Positions 45,105-53,648 of a DNA stretch of 64,000 bases are shown here, piece by piece. The notes beneath the pieces were generated by a model, which had not been told where the DNA came from, did not search any database, and saw nothing but the letters and a program-made list of their open reading frames with translations. The position numbers were made by a program, and so were the translations under genes. The stretch comes from Nocardiopsis mwathae (GTDB taxonomy: Bacteria > Actinomycetota > Actinomycetes > Streptosporangiales > Streptosporangiaceae): positions 868,001-932,000 of the forward strand of contig NZ_JACHDS010000001.1 in the NCBI RefSeq assembly GCF_014201195.1, given 5' to 3'. The first letter of the stretch is position 1. Every line of letters starts with the position of its first letter.

Positions 45105-45137
45105 GCGAGGCCCGGAACTCTGTGGTCCGGGCCTCGC
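45105..45137 (-). terminator. Hairpin terminator after the four-TM gene of triad B
   Basis: A 12-bp stem (45105-45116 with 45126-45137), nine-base loop, 22 bases after the stop at 45160. Confidence 0.75.
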
Positions 45138-45159
45138 GTGTCAGTGGCTTATGGGTGGG

Positions 45160-45579
45160 TCATCCGTACCGCCGCCGGGGCCGGAGCAGCCAGGCGATGA
45201 GTCCGCCCAGGGCTCCAGTGGCGCTCCACGCCAGCGGCGTGAGGAGGTCGCCCGCACTCATGGCCTGTGCTCCGGCGCCGATGTTGGTGATCACGCCGAT
45301 CCCGATGAGGACGATGCTGCCGGCCAGCCCTGCGGCTGCGCCGGCGCCGATGACCCAGGCTGCGCTGCGCGTCCGCCAGGCCATCATCCCGGCGACGATT
45401 CCCCCGGCGATCCGTGCGAGGCTCATGTACCCCTCGACCAGGAAGAAGGCGCCGACGCCGGGCTCGGAGGCGGGGGCGCCTCCCGCCACGGACACCAGGA
45501 TCGAGGTCCCGGCGATGATGAGCAGTGCGGTGCCCAGGAGCGAGACGAGAGCGCCGACGGCGATGCCCGCGTACCGCAT
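45160..45579 (-). CDS. Four-TM small membrane protein (triad B)
   Basis: A 139-residue protein with four hydrophobic segments and a basic C-terminus LLRPRRRYG. Its start overlaps the stop of the lipoprotein gene (TGATG), so it is translated together with it. Similar in size and layout to the proteins at 41866-42264 and 55014-55418, though sequence similarity is low. Not recognised. Confidence 0.75.
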   Translation of the reverse strand: MRYAGIAVGALVSLLGTALLIIAGTSILVSVAGGAPASEPGVGAFFLVEGYMSLARIAGGIVAGMMAWRTRSAAWVIGAGAAAGLAGSIVLIGIGVITNIGAGAQAMSAGDLLTPLAWSATGALGGLIAWLLRPRRRYG

Positions 45580-46190
45580 CAGCCTCCCTCTCCGACGCGG
45601 GCGGACGCCATCATCGTCTCGGCTACCTGCTCGTCGAATTCGTCATCGTGGCCTCCGTACCGCAGCACGAAGTGCTGGCCTTCCTCCTCGCCGCCGATCA
45701 TCAGGTCCCACTGCACGGTGGCGTGGCCGTCGTCGGCGGTGTAGGCGCTCTTCATGAGGGCGGCGTTGACCGCCCCGGGGACCTCGACGTCTTCGTCGGT
45801 GGTGAACTCCGCGTCGGGGTCGAACGCCTTGATCTGTCCGCTGATCATGATGTGGCCGCCGAACACGGGATCGGTGTCCTCTTCGAACACGTGGATCGCG
45901 GGCGGGTTCCCGTCGTAGGTGTCGGGGTCGTAGTCCTCCGTGGTGAGGGTGAGCGACGCCGGTGTGTCGTTCTTCGGCTCGTAGGTGACCATGCCGGGCG
46001 GGGGAGTGAAGGTCAGGGCGCCAACGGTGATCTCGTCACCGGAGGCCTCCCGGTTCTCCGTGTCACCGGCGTCCTCCCGTTGGGTGGTCGTTCCGGAGTC
46101 TGCCTCGTCGGCCCCACCGCCGCATCCGGAGGCGAACAGCAGGGCCGCCATCAACGCGGAAGCCACTGCGCCAGTCCTCGTGATTTCCAT
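45579..46190 (-). CDS. Acidic lipoprotein (triad B)
   Basis: A 203-residue lipoprotein with lipobox ASGC (Cys23). ATG at 46190 has GGAG nine bases upstream. It contains ITVGALTFTPPPGMVTYEP, MISGQIKAFDPDAEFTTDED and HFVLRYGGHDDEFDEQVAET, all nearly the same as in the lipoprotein at 44462-45085. It sits between the pilin-headed gene and the four-TM gene. The binding partner is probably the pilin-headed product. Confidence 0.82.
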   Translation of the reverse strand: MEITRTGAVASALMAALLFASGCGGGADEADSGTTTQREDAGDTENREASGDEITVGALTFTPPPGMVTYEPKNDTPASLTLTTEDYDPDTYDGNPPAIHVFEEDTDPVFGGHIMISGQIKAFDPDAEFTTDEDVEVPGAVNAALMKSAYTADDGHATVQWDLMIGGEEEGQHFVLRYGGHDDEFDEQVAETMMASARVGEGG

Positions 46191-46236
46191 TTTGTTCTGC
46201 TCCGTCGGTCGGTTGATTGAGGGCCTTCGCGCGATC

Positions 46237-47763
46237 CTAGACACCGCAGTCGACCTCCTCCCACCTGGCCCCGGGCTGGCGGTTGTCCCGGTGGTGCATG
46301 CTCAGCAGTTCGCTCTCCTCGGTCGACTCCGTGTTGAGGGATCCGCCGAATCCGCCGCGACTGGCTCCGTAGCCGTCGCCGTCGTCCTTGTCCACGTTGT
46401 AGACAGTCTGGGTTTGGGTCCCGTCTTCGGCGAAGCGCTCGCCGAGGCCCCGAGCGTTGTCGAGGTCGGCCATGGCGACAGGGTTGGGGATGGCGGCGAA
46501 CCCCGTGTCGGTGTTGAAGGCTTGCTCGTACGCTTCCCGGTTGGCGTCGTCGGTCAGGTCGAGCGACAGGGTCTGCCTCACCCTCACATGTTCTCCGGCC
46601 AGTTCGATGTCGTCGGAGAGCGGGTTCTCGATCTCCACGCCTTCGGGTAGGTCGAGTTCGATCTCGCCGCTCATGCCCACCGAGTAGCCGAGTTCGTATT
46701 CGATCTCGATCTCGGCCTGCACGGGGTTGCCGTCGGAGTCGAACTGGGTTCGCTGGGTGAGTCCGGCGCCGCCCGCGGCCTCGGCCGCGGCGCTGACCGA
46801 GGCGGGTAGCGCGCCGGAGTAATCGGCGGTCCCTTCGAGCTTCAGCTCGGCATCGAGGGACATGGACATCGTGTGGGTGCGGTTCATGTCGCGGTCGATC
46901 TTGACCTGGTTGGACGCGTTGGCCTCCAGGCCGGCACTCACCTCGGCGCCGAGCCCGCCCCCTTCGAGCCCGAGGCCGCCCTGCGCTCCGGCGCTCATGT
47001 TGAGGTCGACTGTCACCGAATCGGGGAGAAGCTGTTCGTACTTCCGGTCGACGGCGTCGGTGTCTCCGCCGAAGAAGTCTGTCAGTCCCCGTTCGATGCC
47101 TCTCGCCAGCTCACCGGCCCCGGCCTCGGCGGCGACCCCCTGGGTCCCCATTGCCACTGCCGCCCAGTCCTGGAAGGCATTGCCGCGTCTGAGCTCCTGC
47201 ATCGCCTCGGCCTGCTGATGTGCGTCGGCGCCTTCGAACTCGTAGTTCAGGTGCATGCCCAGCCCGCCCTGGATAAAGGCTTCGTAGCTGCTCTTCTCCT
47301 GGCCGAGGAGCCGGTCGAGGTCACCGATTTCGGTCTTCTCCGACGCCTCGACGCCGACAGAGCTGTTGCCCGTCGTCGTGTAGACGGCTCTGGGCTCCCC
47401 GGTGACGGGGTCGGTCTGGTAGACAATCTGGTCACCTGCGGCGACCTCGACACGGACGTTGCGGAAGGAGCCGTCGAGTGATCGGTCGCGGGACGCGGTT
47501 CGTACGTCGCAGATGGGTGGTGGTTGCGGAGGCGGGGCGGCCTGCTCGGACAGCTCGCAGTCACCCAGTCCGAGGCCGGTGAAGGCGCGGCAGATGGAGT
47601 CGTTGATCCCGTTGCGGATCGTCTCACCCAGACCGCCGGCCCCACCGACGGAGAAGAGGACGAACGCGCACAGAGTGCCGATGAGCAGGGTGGCACCAGC
47701 GAATTCGATGAAGCTGGAGCCACGGTCCGAGGCAGACGGGGGATGGGGGATAGGAACGGTCAC
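46237..47763 (-). CDS. Prepilin-headed beta-rich protein (triad B)
   Basis: A 508-residue protein. GTG start at 47763; frames further upstream are not protein-like. The N-terminus is SDRG then SSFIEFAG (predicted cleavage after Gly15, Glu at +5), a hydrophobic helix, and a Cys pair DSICRAFTGLGLGDC. A third Cys is in PPICDVRT. The rest is Gly/Glu/Asp-rich and probably beta-rich, including AGAQGGLGLEGGGLGAEVSA and EIELDLPEGVEIENPL, ending with one Cys in WEEVDCGV. It is related to the products at 42802 and 56097 in layout more than in sequence. It could be secreted through a Tad-like system. Confidence 0.83.
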   Translation of the reverse strand: MTVPIPHPPSASDRGSSFIEFAGATLLIGTLCAFVLFSVGGAGGLGETIRNGINDSICRAFTGLGLGDCELSEQAAPPPQPPPICDVRTASRDRSLDGSFRNVRVEVAAGDQIVYQTDPVTGEPRAVYTTTGNSSVGVEASEKTEIGDLDRLLGQEKSSYEAFIQGGLGMHLNYEFEGADAHQQAEAMQELRRGNAFQDWAAVAMGTQGVAAEAGAGELARGIERGLTDFFGGDTDAVDRKYEQLLPDSVTVDLNMSAGAQGGLGLEGGGLGAEVSAGLEANASNQVKIDRDMNRTHTMSMSLDAELKLEGTADYSGALPASVSAAAEAAGGAGLTQRTQFDSDGNPVQAEIEIEYELGYSVGMSGEIELDLPEGVEIENPLSDDIELAGEHVRVRQTLSLDLTDDANREAYEQAFNTDTGFAAIPNPVAMADLDNARGLGERFAEDGTQTQTVYNVDKDDGDGYGASRGGFGGSLNTESTEESELLSMHHRDNRQPGARWEEVDCGV

Positions 47764-47902
47764 CCGGTCTACACCTTCGTCGTTCGAAAGGCCGGCCCGA
47801 GGCGGCTCAGGGATTCGCTGGTTGCACGGTGTGAGCGAATCGGGCGCACGTGGGCACGGCGAATGGAATGGAGGTCGGTGGAGACTATTGGAACCAGACG
47901 AA

Positions 47903-47936
47903 TGGGGCATAGGGCCCATGGGCCCCACGGGAGGCC
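47903..47936. promoter_or_regulatory. Conserved GC-rich leader element
   Basis: Forward strand TGGGGCATAGGGCCC, a short variable part, then GGGAGGCC. It contains the palindrome GGGGCCCATGGGCCCC (47914-47929 on one strand). It lies 140 bases upstream of the pilin-headed start at 47763 and in the divergent region to the OmpA gene at 48211. It shares most bases with 62946-62980. Confidence 0.6.
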
Positions 47937-48210
47937 CAAAAAGGCGCTGACGTGCGGAGGCGAGTCCTCGGCTGTGCTGCTGTCGCCGCCAGAGCTGGCA
48001 AGGCCGGTTCCGGACAGGCCCCGGTCGCCCAAAAGTGCTCGCTACCTGGCAGAAAAGCGCTCAACCGAGACGGGCGAGGCCACGACGGGGCAGCACGCAA
48101 GCCATCGGAGGCCAAGGGAGCAGGGACGTTCCGGGTATCGTTGACCGGCCGGTGCGTGAAACGCCCCGATGTGAACCGATTGCCGTTTCCCTGAAGGTGG
48201 AAGCCCCCGC
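47937..48210. other. Rest of the 447-base divergent region
   Basis: Promoters for the pilin-headed gene (minus) and the OmpA-type gene (plus) must lie in 47764-48210. No gene is seen; nothing else recognised. Confidence 0.5.
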
Positions 48211-49911
48211 ATGCTGAACCGAACGTCCATCGCTGCGATGAGCATCGTAACGAGCGGGATCATGCTCCTCACAGGGTGCAGCGGCGGCGGGGGCAAGGAA
48301 GAACCGGACGATACCCCTGCGGCCGAGGAACAGACCACGGTGACGGCCCCCGACGGCCCCTTCGTTCGCGAGGGAGTCCTCGGAGGTCCCGCCGGGTTCC
48401 GGGCGCGTCTTGAGGTCAAGGCGATCGAACGCCGCTCCGACCGGACCGTTGTGCGTTTCCTGACCACCCCACTGGAAAGCGGCGAGCAGACCGTGCGGGG
48501 CGCCTTCGGCGGCAAGTCGTCGACACCGGTCGGCTTCCGGCTGCTCGACCCGGCCGGCCACCGCCTCTACTACCCGCTGGTCAACGGCAACGGGGGAGGG
48601 GCTCTGGGGACGGAGCTGCCGACCTGGGTCGTGGGCGAAGTCGAGTACGTGATGGAGGCGCACTTCCCGCGGCTGCCCGAGGACATCGAGGCCATCACCG
48701 TCATCACGCCGGGAAGCACGGCCGAGATGACGGGAATCCCCGTCGAAGACGCAGACGAGCCCGAGGACGTCCCCAGCGAGGACCCGCCCGGCTACCTCGA
48801 CCTGTCCCCCGGGGACGAGGTGGAGCTTCCAGTGGTGTCGGGCCCGGTGAAGGGCAAGCCGGAAGACAGGGTGAAGACCCTCTACTCGGTCGTCCAGTCG
48901 CCGAAGGAGGAGCGGGACCACTCCGGTGACCGTGAGCGGATCACCATCCCCGCGGGCGACCTCTTCATCGACGACGAGGCGGAGCTGAAGCGGGGGGCGG
49001 ACCCTGTCCTCCACGGCCTCGTCAAGGAGTTCCACGACCGGGCTGACCCCGAGAAGCCCATCGAGATCACGGTCCATACGGCTGCCGGGGGAGACGCCGG
49101 CGACAACAAGAAGCTGTCGCAATCCAGAGCGAAAGCAGCCAAGGAGTTCCTGGAAGAAGGGGCCGGGGACGACTACGAGATCAAGGCCACGGGTGTGGGC
49201 GGCGCCGAGCCGGTCGCTGATGAGGGAGGACTGAACGTCGAGGAGGCGCGTGCGCGCAACCACCGGCTGGAAGTGTCCTTCCGCATCAAGGAGGAGGAAG
49301 AGGAAGAAGAGGCCGACCAAGAGGCCGACGACGAGGCCCCGTCCGGGGAGGACGGCGGCGACTCCGCTTCCGAAGAGTCCGACGGGGATGAGGCGAACGC
49401 GGAGGACGGCGACAAGGGGGAGGACGAGGCGAAGCCCGTCGGGCCAGCCCTCGCGCCGTTCCGTGCGAAGGACGCCGAGCCGGTGCGGACCGCCACCGGG
49501 TGGACGCGCGACCACGACTACGAGATGGACGTCCTCCCCTTCTACCGCGACGGTGACTTTCTCGTCGCCAACATGGTGATCAGGAACGTCAGCGACCCGG
49601 AGGACTCGGCGGAGGACGCTGAGGTCTCATCCCCGTTCTCCGGGGAGTATGAAGGGTCGCAGTTCGGCGAGTTCAGCGTGATCGATCCCGAGACGCAGAC
49701 GGTGTACCGGGAGCTCCGCGTCGGCGCCACGCGCGCGCACGAGAAGAAGGGCGGGGTCGACTTCGTCGAGCCCCCGGGCGACGCGTTCTACCCGGAGCCA
49801 GGCTGGGAGGGACGCGTCTTCTTCTACGTTCCAGCGCCGCCGGAAGGCGTCACCACGATCACGTTCGACGCGGGTCTGTTCGGTGAAATCAAGGACGTTC
49901 CGATCGAGTGA
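48211..49911 (+). CDS. OmpA-like lipoprotein with two CxC-type domains and acidic linker
   Basis: A 566-residue lipoprotein, lipobox LLTGC (Cys23). Order: N-terminal domain of the CxC kind without its Cys pair (GFRLLDPAGHRLYYPL), OmpA-like domain (about 245-370: LFIDDEAELKRGADPV, LSQSRAKAAKEFL), a Glu/Asp-rich linker, and a second CxC-type domain ending FDAGLFGEIKDVPIE. In the OmpA-like part the peptidoglycan-contact Asp of HTD is replaced: the text reads VHTAAGGDAGD. The Arg is kept. It may bind peptidoglycan weakly or not at all. A gene-fused version of the OmpA plus CxC pair. Confidence 0.83.
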   Translation: MLNRTSIAAMSIVTSGIMLLTGCSGGGGKEEPDDTPAAEEQTTVTAPDGPFVREGVLGGPAGFRARLEVKAIERRSDRTVVRFLTTPLESGEQTVRGAFGGKSSTPVGFRLLDPAGHRLYYPLVNGNGGGALGTELPTWVVGEVEYVMEAHFPRLPEDIEAITVITPGSTAEMTGIPVEDADEPEDVPSEDPPGYLDLSPGDEVELPVVSGPVKGKPEDRVKTLYSVVQSPKEERDHSGDRERITIPAGDLFIDDEAELKRGADPVLHGLVKEFHDRADPEKPIEITVHTAAGGDAGDNKKLSQSRAKAAKEFLEEGAGDDYEIKATGVGGAEPVADEGGLNVEEARARNHRLEVSFRIKEEEEEEEADQEADDEAPSGEDGGDSASEESDGDEANAEDGDKGEDEAKPVGPALAPFRAKDAEPVRTATGWTRDHDYEMDVLPFYRDGDFLVANMVIRNVSDPEDSAEDAEVSSPFSGEYEGSQFGEFSVIDPETQTVYRELRVGATRAHEKKGGVDFVEPPGDAFYPEPGWEGRVFFYVPAPPEGVTTITFDAGLFGEIKDVPIE

Positions 49912-50066
49912 GTCCCGTTTCTCGTGTCGAGGTCGCTGTCCTGCTCGGCGGCACAGCCGTGCACGACTCCAAGCATCCGGAGAAGGGCCGTCTTTCTCTC
50001 TCCAGGCCCGAGTGGGCCGCGCTCCTCGGCAGGGTCAAGCCCCACTCGCGGTGGAGAACCGGGTAG
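49912..50066 (+). pseudogene. DUF397 gene remnant
   Basis: Right after the OmpA-like gene, frame 49914-50066 reads RVEVAVLLGGTAVHDSKHPE and then KGRLSLSRPEWAALLG, ending at TAG. This matches the DUF397 protein at 54494-54691 (RDSKHQEKGHLSLSRSEWAA) and the DNA continues similar after the stop (ACCGGGTAG). The N-terminal third, the start codon and the XRE partner are absent. It is a relic of a second XRE/DUF397 locus or of a duplication. Confidence 0.75.
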
Positions 50067-50141
50067 CGAGGGGGCACCTTCACGCCCACCTGCCCACCGG
50101 ACATGCGGGCCCCTCATCCGGCGGTTCATCAGGCCGTTCGG

Positions 50142-50624
50142 TCATCTGCCGAGTTCGTAGGCACGGAGATAGACGTGCGCTGCCGCACCATCCGGGTAGA
50201 GCACAATTCCTTCGACTTGGCGGCCGGTCTGCTGATTCAGCGCTGTGCAGCCGTAAGCGCTGTCCTCGAACTCCCTGGCCGTATCGGGAGTGATGCCATA
50301 CAGCCCTTGGTCGTGTTTCGGTATTCCCTGAGATCGGGGGAGGTAGTTCCCGATCTCGCGGCATATATCCTCCGCCTCCTCATGGGTGGTGGTGAAATGG
50401 GCTCGGTAGATCAAGCTGTCTAGCTCGTTCGCGAGCGTATTGGTAGTCACGTCCTCCGCACTATCTGGAAGATCTAGCTGGGCAAATTCTTCAAAGCTGA
50501 TGACGGAGATGTCTGATTCCTCCAGAATCTCCTCTTCGCTCGCCCAGCTGCAAGACGATACGAGGAAGAACAACCCGCACACGGTTGCAAGCGTGGAAAC
50601 AAGGGACCCGCGGCTTCCGTTCAT
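50142..50624 (-). CDS. Small lipoprotein
   Basis: A 160-residue lipoprotein, lipobox LVSSC (Cys25). Acidic after the Cys (SEEEILEESDISVISFEEF). The mature part has a Cys pair (EDICREIGNY and SAYGCTALNQ). No relatives seen elsewhere in the window. A weak start site precedes it. It lies between the DUF397 relic and the OmpA gene at 50732. No function assigned. Confidence 0.75.
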   Translation of the reverse strand: MNGSRGSLVSTLATVCGLFFLVSSCSWASEEEILEESDISVISFEEFAQLDLPDSAEDVTTNTLANELDSLIYRAHFTTTHEEAEDICREIGNYLPRSQGIPKHDQGLYGITPDTAREFEDSAYGCTALNQQTGRQVEGIVLYPDGAAAHVYLRAYELGR

Positions 50625-50731
50625 CTCCTACCACCCTTGCTTGTGCTCTCCTCTGGTCGTCCGCACTCGGTGTGTTGTTGGGTCGTTCCGACCCAGCCGA
50701 GGTACGGGGCGCAGAGCAGTGCAACCAGGGT

Positions 50732-52306
50732 TCAGGTCACTGGGACTCCGGTGACGGCCTCGAACTTGGGGACCTGGACGGTCACCTCGGTCACGGACGG
50801 GTCCAGCCAGAAGTCGATCCACAGCGTGCGCGACTCGTGTGCCGGAACCGTCTCCCCTGCGCCTCGCGGCGCCAGGCAGTGGCTGTCGGATCGTTGGAGC
50901 ACGGGGTATTGGACCTGAGCCTGCTCGTCGATGAGCATCACACCGTTGAGCCGGGCGTCGGGAAGACTGCCGCAGATGGCCGGCGAACCGAAGGAGCCGC
51001 CAAGAACGGTCGACTCGTCATCGGCGTGGTTGACGACCCGGTAGCGCAGACTCGCCAGGCCGCCGTGGGACGACCGCCGTACGGCCTCCACCTCAACGCT
51101 GAGCTCCTTGAAGTAGCGGTTCTCCTTACCGGGAACGATCTGCGCCGGTCCGGAACCCGCGGGGCGCGAGGCGTCGGGCGAGGCCGATTCCTGCTCTCTG
51201 GAGGCCGGTTCGGGCATCTCCTCGGCCGCCGGGGCCGCGTCGTATGTGATGGTGACGCGTCGGTTCTTCTGCTTCCCCTCGTCGGTGCGGTTGTCCGCGA
51301 CGGGCTCATCCGAGCCGTGACCGGCCGTCTCGTAGCTGATACCGGATCGGGTGATGAGCGTATCCAGCTCGTCCTTGACGGCCTCGGCCCGGTCCTCGGA
51401 GAGGGGCTGGTTGATGGTGTCGGTGCCGCTGTTGTCGGTGTGCCCGTCGATCTGGACGGTCTCGGCGTCCGACTCCGCGATTTCCTCGGCGACCTCGCGC
51501 AGGGCCTGTTCCGCGTCGGGACGCAGCGTTGATTCGTCGACGTCGAAGAGCACGTCGGCGGAGAGCGATACGCTCACCTGCTCTCCCGTCTCCTCGCGGG
51601 TGCTGCCCTCTTCGAGGTCCTCGCGGGCGGCGACCAGGTCGACGACGATCGGGTCGTCGTGGTCGTCGGGGAGCGGTTCCGGTGGCGCACCGCCGCCGGT
51701 GATCGGGATGTCATGCACGGTACCGGTGACGGGTGTGTGCACGGAGACCGTGTCCACGCCGTCAGGCAGCGCTGGGTATCCGGCCCAGAACTCCTGGGTC
51801 TCGCCTGGTTTGATTCTCCTCTTGTCGCCGAACTCAGCGAATGTCGAGCAGTAGCAGGGCTGGGGTTGACCTGGCGACTCCGATTCGCCGTAGCGGAGGG
51901 GGAAGTACTGCTTCCTGGCCCCGACATCGATGAGTGACACCCCCTCCACCGTTTGGCTCGTCGGCGTTCCGTCGGCCAGGGCGAAGTAGGTGCTGATTTC
52001 CTCATCGCGGTTGTTGGTGAGCTGGAATTTCAGGACGGTGGTGTCGTTGTCCGCTCTTTCCAGCGAGAGGATCTCCAGGCTGGTGTCCTCACCGAACCAC
52101 GTGGGTTCGATCGTCAACGGCAGGGGGGTGTTCGCAGCACTGCCGCTTCCGCCGCCGCTCTTCCCTTCTTCTGCCTTCTCCCCGGACCCATTCGCGCCTG
52201 AGTCTTGCAGCAGACCGCATCCGCTCAGTACCAGGGCACAGGCGGCCGCTACAGCGATGCGGGATCGGCGTCGGTATCTGGCGGGTGGGGAAGAGGGGGT
52301 TGCCAC
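50732..52306 (-). CDS. OmpA-type lipoprotein with CxC domains on both sides
   Basis: A 524-residue lipoprotein with lipobox VLSGC (Cys30). GTG start at 52306, seven bases after AGAGGA; an ATG at 52330 has no site. Order: CxC domain (GVSLIDVGARKQYFPL, CYCSTF near 150), OmpA domain with intact SADVLFDVDESTLRP, IDGHTDNSGTD and LSEDRAEAV, then a third domain of the CxC type (NGVMLIDEQAQVQYPVLQRS, DSHCLAPRG, VQVPKFEAVTGVPVT). The last domain corresponds to the separate secreted protein of the other cassettes. It should attach the two flanking domains to peptidoglycan. Confidence 0.86.
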   Translation of the reverse strand: MATPSSPPARYRRRSRIAVAAACALVLSGCGLLQDSGANGSGEKAEEGKSGGGSGSAANTPLPLTIEPTWFGEDTSLEILSLERADNDTTVLKFQLTNNRDEEISTYFALADGTPTSQTVEGVSLIDVGARKQYFPLRYGESESPGQPQPCYCSTFAEFGDKRRIKPGETQEFWAGYPALPDGVDTVSVHTPVTGTVHDIPITGGGAPPEPLPDDHDDPIVVDLVAAREDLEEGSTREETGEQVSVSLSADVLFDVDESTLRPDAEQALREVAEEIAESDAETVQIDGHTDNSGTDTINQPLSEDRAEAVKDELDTLITRSGISYETAGHGSDEPVADNRTDEGKQKNRRVTITYDAAPAAEEMPEPASREQESASPDASRPAGSGPAQIVPGKENRYFKELSVEVEAVRRSSHGGLASLRYRVVNHADDESTVLGGSFGSPAICGSLPDARLNGVMLIDEQAQVQYPVLQRSDSHCLAPRGAGETVPAHESRTLWIDFWLDPSVTEVTVQVPKFEAVTGVPVT

Positions 52307-52578
52307 CAGGTTTCCTCTCTCACTTCTCATTTGTCGAATCGCGCACATGAGCCGCGAGACGGCACGACGGCCGTGGCGGGCGGCACTGCTGAGGTTTGGC
52401 GCGATGAGTCTAGCCACCGCCTCGGACGCGCCTTCGGGCCGCCGGTGCGTCTCCGCGGATGACGCGGAGACGGGCGTGGCCGGGGTTACTACCGGCCAGG
52501 GGAGCCCCATGAGGTCGAATGGGAGAGCGGGGTGGCCGGTCCTATATCCGCCGTCCCATCGGTGATGGACGTTGAGGG
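52307..52578. other. Intergenic region
   Basis: Upstream region of the OmpA-type gene. No gene seen. Confidence 0.5.
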
Positions 52579-52620
52579 CCGTGCCCGGAGGACCGGTCAT
52601 GGAAATTCCTCCGGGCACGG
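52579..52620 (-). terminator. Long hairpin downstream of the coupled small genes
   Basis: A perfect 14-bp stem (52579-52592 with 52607-52620) with a 14-base loop. A second, shorter hairpin (9 bp) is at 52653-52681, closer to the stop at 52712. Either one may end the transcript. Confidence 0.6.
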
Positions 52621-52711
52621 TGTGGGCGCGGCTCTTGTCCCCTCTGGCAAGGCGCGCCCTGAGGTGGCCGGGCAGGGCGCGGGGGCGCGGCGTCCCTGTC
52701 CCCGGCGTGGA

Positions 52712-53011
52712 TTACGGGGTGGCTGTGTCGCTTCCGGCCGGTAGGAGTGTGCGTGGCCGGATGTGGCCGTCTCCCTGGTGGCGGGCGGCGAGGATTTCGT
52801 CGCGGACGTGGCGCAGCAGGGCGATCAGGTCCTCGACCGCCTCCAGGTCGGCGTTGGTTCCCAGGGTCTGGAGGTAGAGACGGACCTGGGGACTCAGGTG
52901 CAGCACCCACTCGCCCGCATACAGGCCTTCTTCGAGCTCGAGCTCGGAGGCGTCCAGCTTCTCCAGCTCGACGAGGCGGACCGTGCTGGTCACCTTGACA
53001 GCGGTGGTCAT
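52712..53011 (-). CDS. Small hypothetical protein, second of a coupled pair
   Basis: A 99-residue acidic protein with VTSTVRLVELEKLDASELEL and LYLQTLGTNADLEAVEDLIA. ATGA overlap with the stop of the upstream gene. It probably belongs to the XRE locus that faces it. No family recognised. Confidence 0.7.
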   Translation of the reverse strand: MTTAVKVTSTVRLVELEKLDASELELEEGLYAGEWVLHLSPQVRLYLQTLGTNADLEAVEDLIALLRHVRDEILAARHQGDGHIRPRTLLPAGSDTATP

Positions 53012-53460
53012 CGGTGTGCCCGGTGGTTGAGTGCGGCGGCGGTACGGCCCGCGACCTCTCCAGCGCTCAGTGCGGGGGCTGGTGCGCGGGCCTGGTCCAG
53101 TGCGGTGTCGAAGACGGTCAGGTCGGCGCAGGTGACTACGAGGTCGTGGTGGATCCGGTGCCGCGCCTCGTAGGGGTGGTCGGCGCCGGGGTGGTAGGTG
53201 ATCTCCCAGTCGGCCTCATGGCGCACGGCGACCTCGCAGAAGTCGACGTAGTCGGGAACCCGCGGGCGGGGTGCGTAGGGGCGGGTACGGGAGGCTCCGG
53301 CGGGGAGCGGAATGCGGAGGCGCCGCTGGGGGCTGAGGGTGCGGATCTCCCACGGCTCAGGCGCCGGCGGGCAGAGCCGGGCCAGCCGCAGCTGCTGCGG
53401 CGAGGGCGAGCGGCGCCGCTTGCGGCGGGACGGGATCAGGGACGAGAAGAGCTGACGCAT
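53008..53460 (-). CDS. Hypothetical protein, first of the coupled pair
   Basis: A 150-residue protein. The N-terminal part is very basic (SRRKRRRSP); the rest has DYVDFCEVAVRHEADWEITY and HHDLVVTCADLTVFDTALDQ. It is divergent from the XRE gene across the palindrome at 53534. Similar small genes beside XRE or GntR regulators in actinomycetes suggest a role in that regulatory unit. Not recognised. Confidence 0.7.
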   Translation of the reverse strand: MRQLFSSLIPSRRKRRRSPSPQQLRLARLCPPAPEPWEIRTLSPQRRLRIPLPAGASRTRPYAPRPRVPDYVDFCEVAVRHEADWEITYHPGADHPYEARHRIHHDLVVTCADLTVFDTALDQARAPAPALSAGEVAGRTAAALNHRAHR

Positions 53461-53533
53461 AGGAACCCCTCCCGGAGGGGGTCTCGGGCCGGCGCAGGAT
53501 GGCCGACTTCGGGTGGTGCGCTTCTAAGTATGG

Positions 53534-53550
53534 AACGTAGCGGCTACGTT
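53534..53550. promoter_or_regulatory. Palindromic operator in the XRE divergent region
   Basis: AACGTAGC, G, GCTACGTT is a perfect 17-base palindrome. A further AACGTAG half-site follows at 53563-53569. The palindrome is about 75 bases upstream of the small-gene start and about 100 bases upstream of the XRE start, as expected for an autoregulated locus. Confidence 0.65.
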
Positions 53551-53648
53551 TACAAGTGCAAGAACGTAGTCTGCTAGATGTAGAGGGTGAAATGTCCAAG
53601 TCTGAGTTGCCCCGGTACGATGAGCCAGCTCACGGGGAGGGGGTAAAC

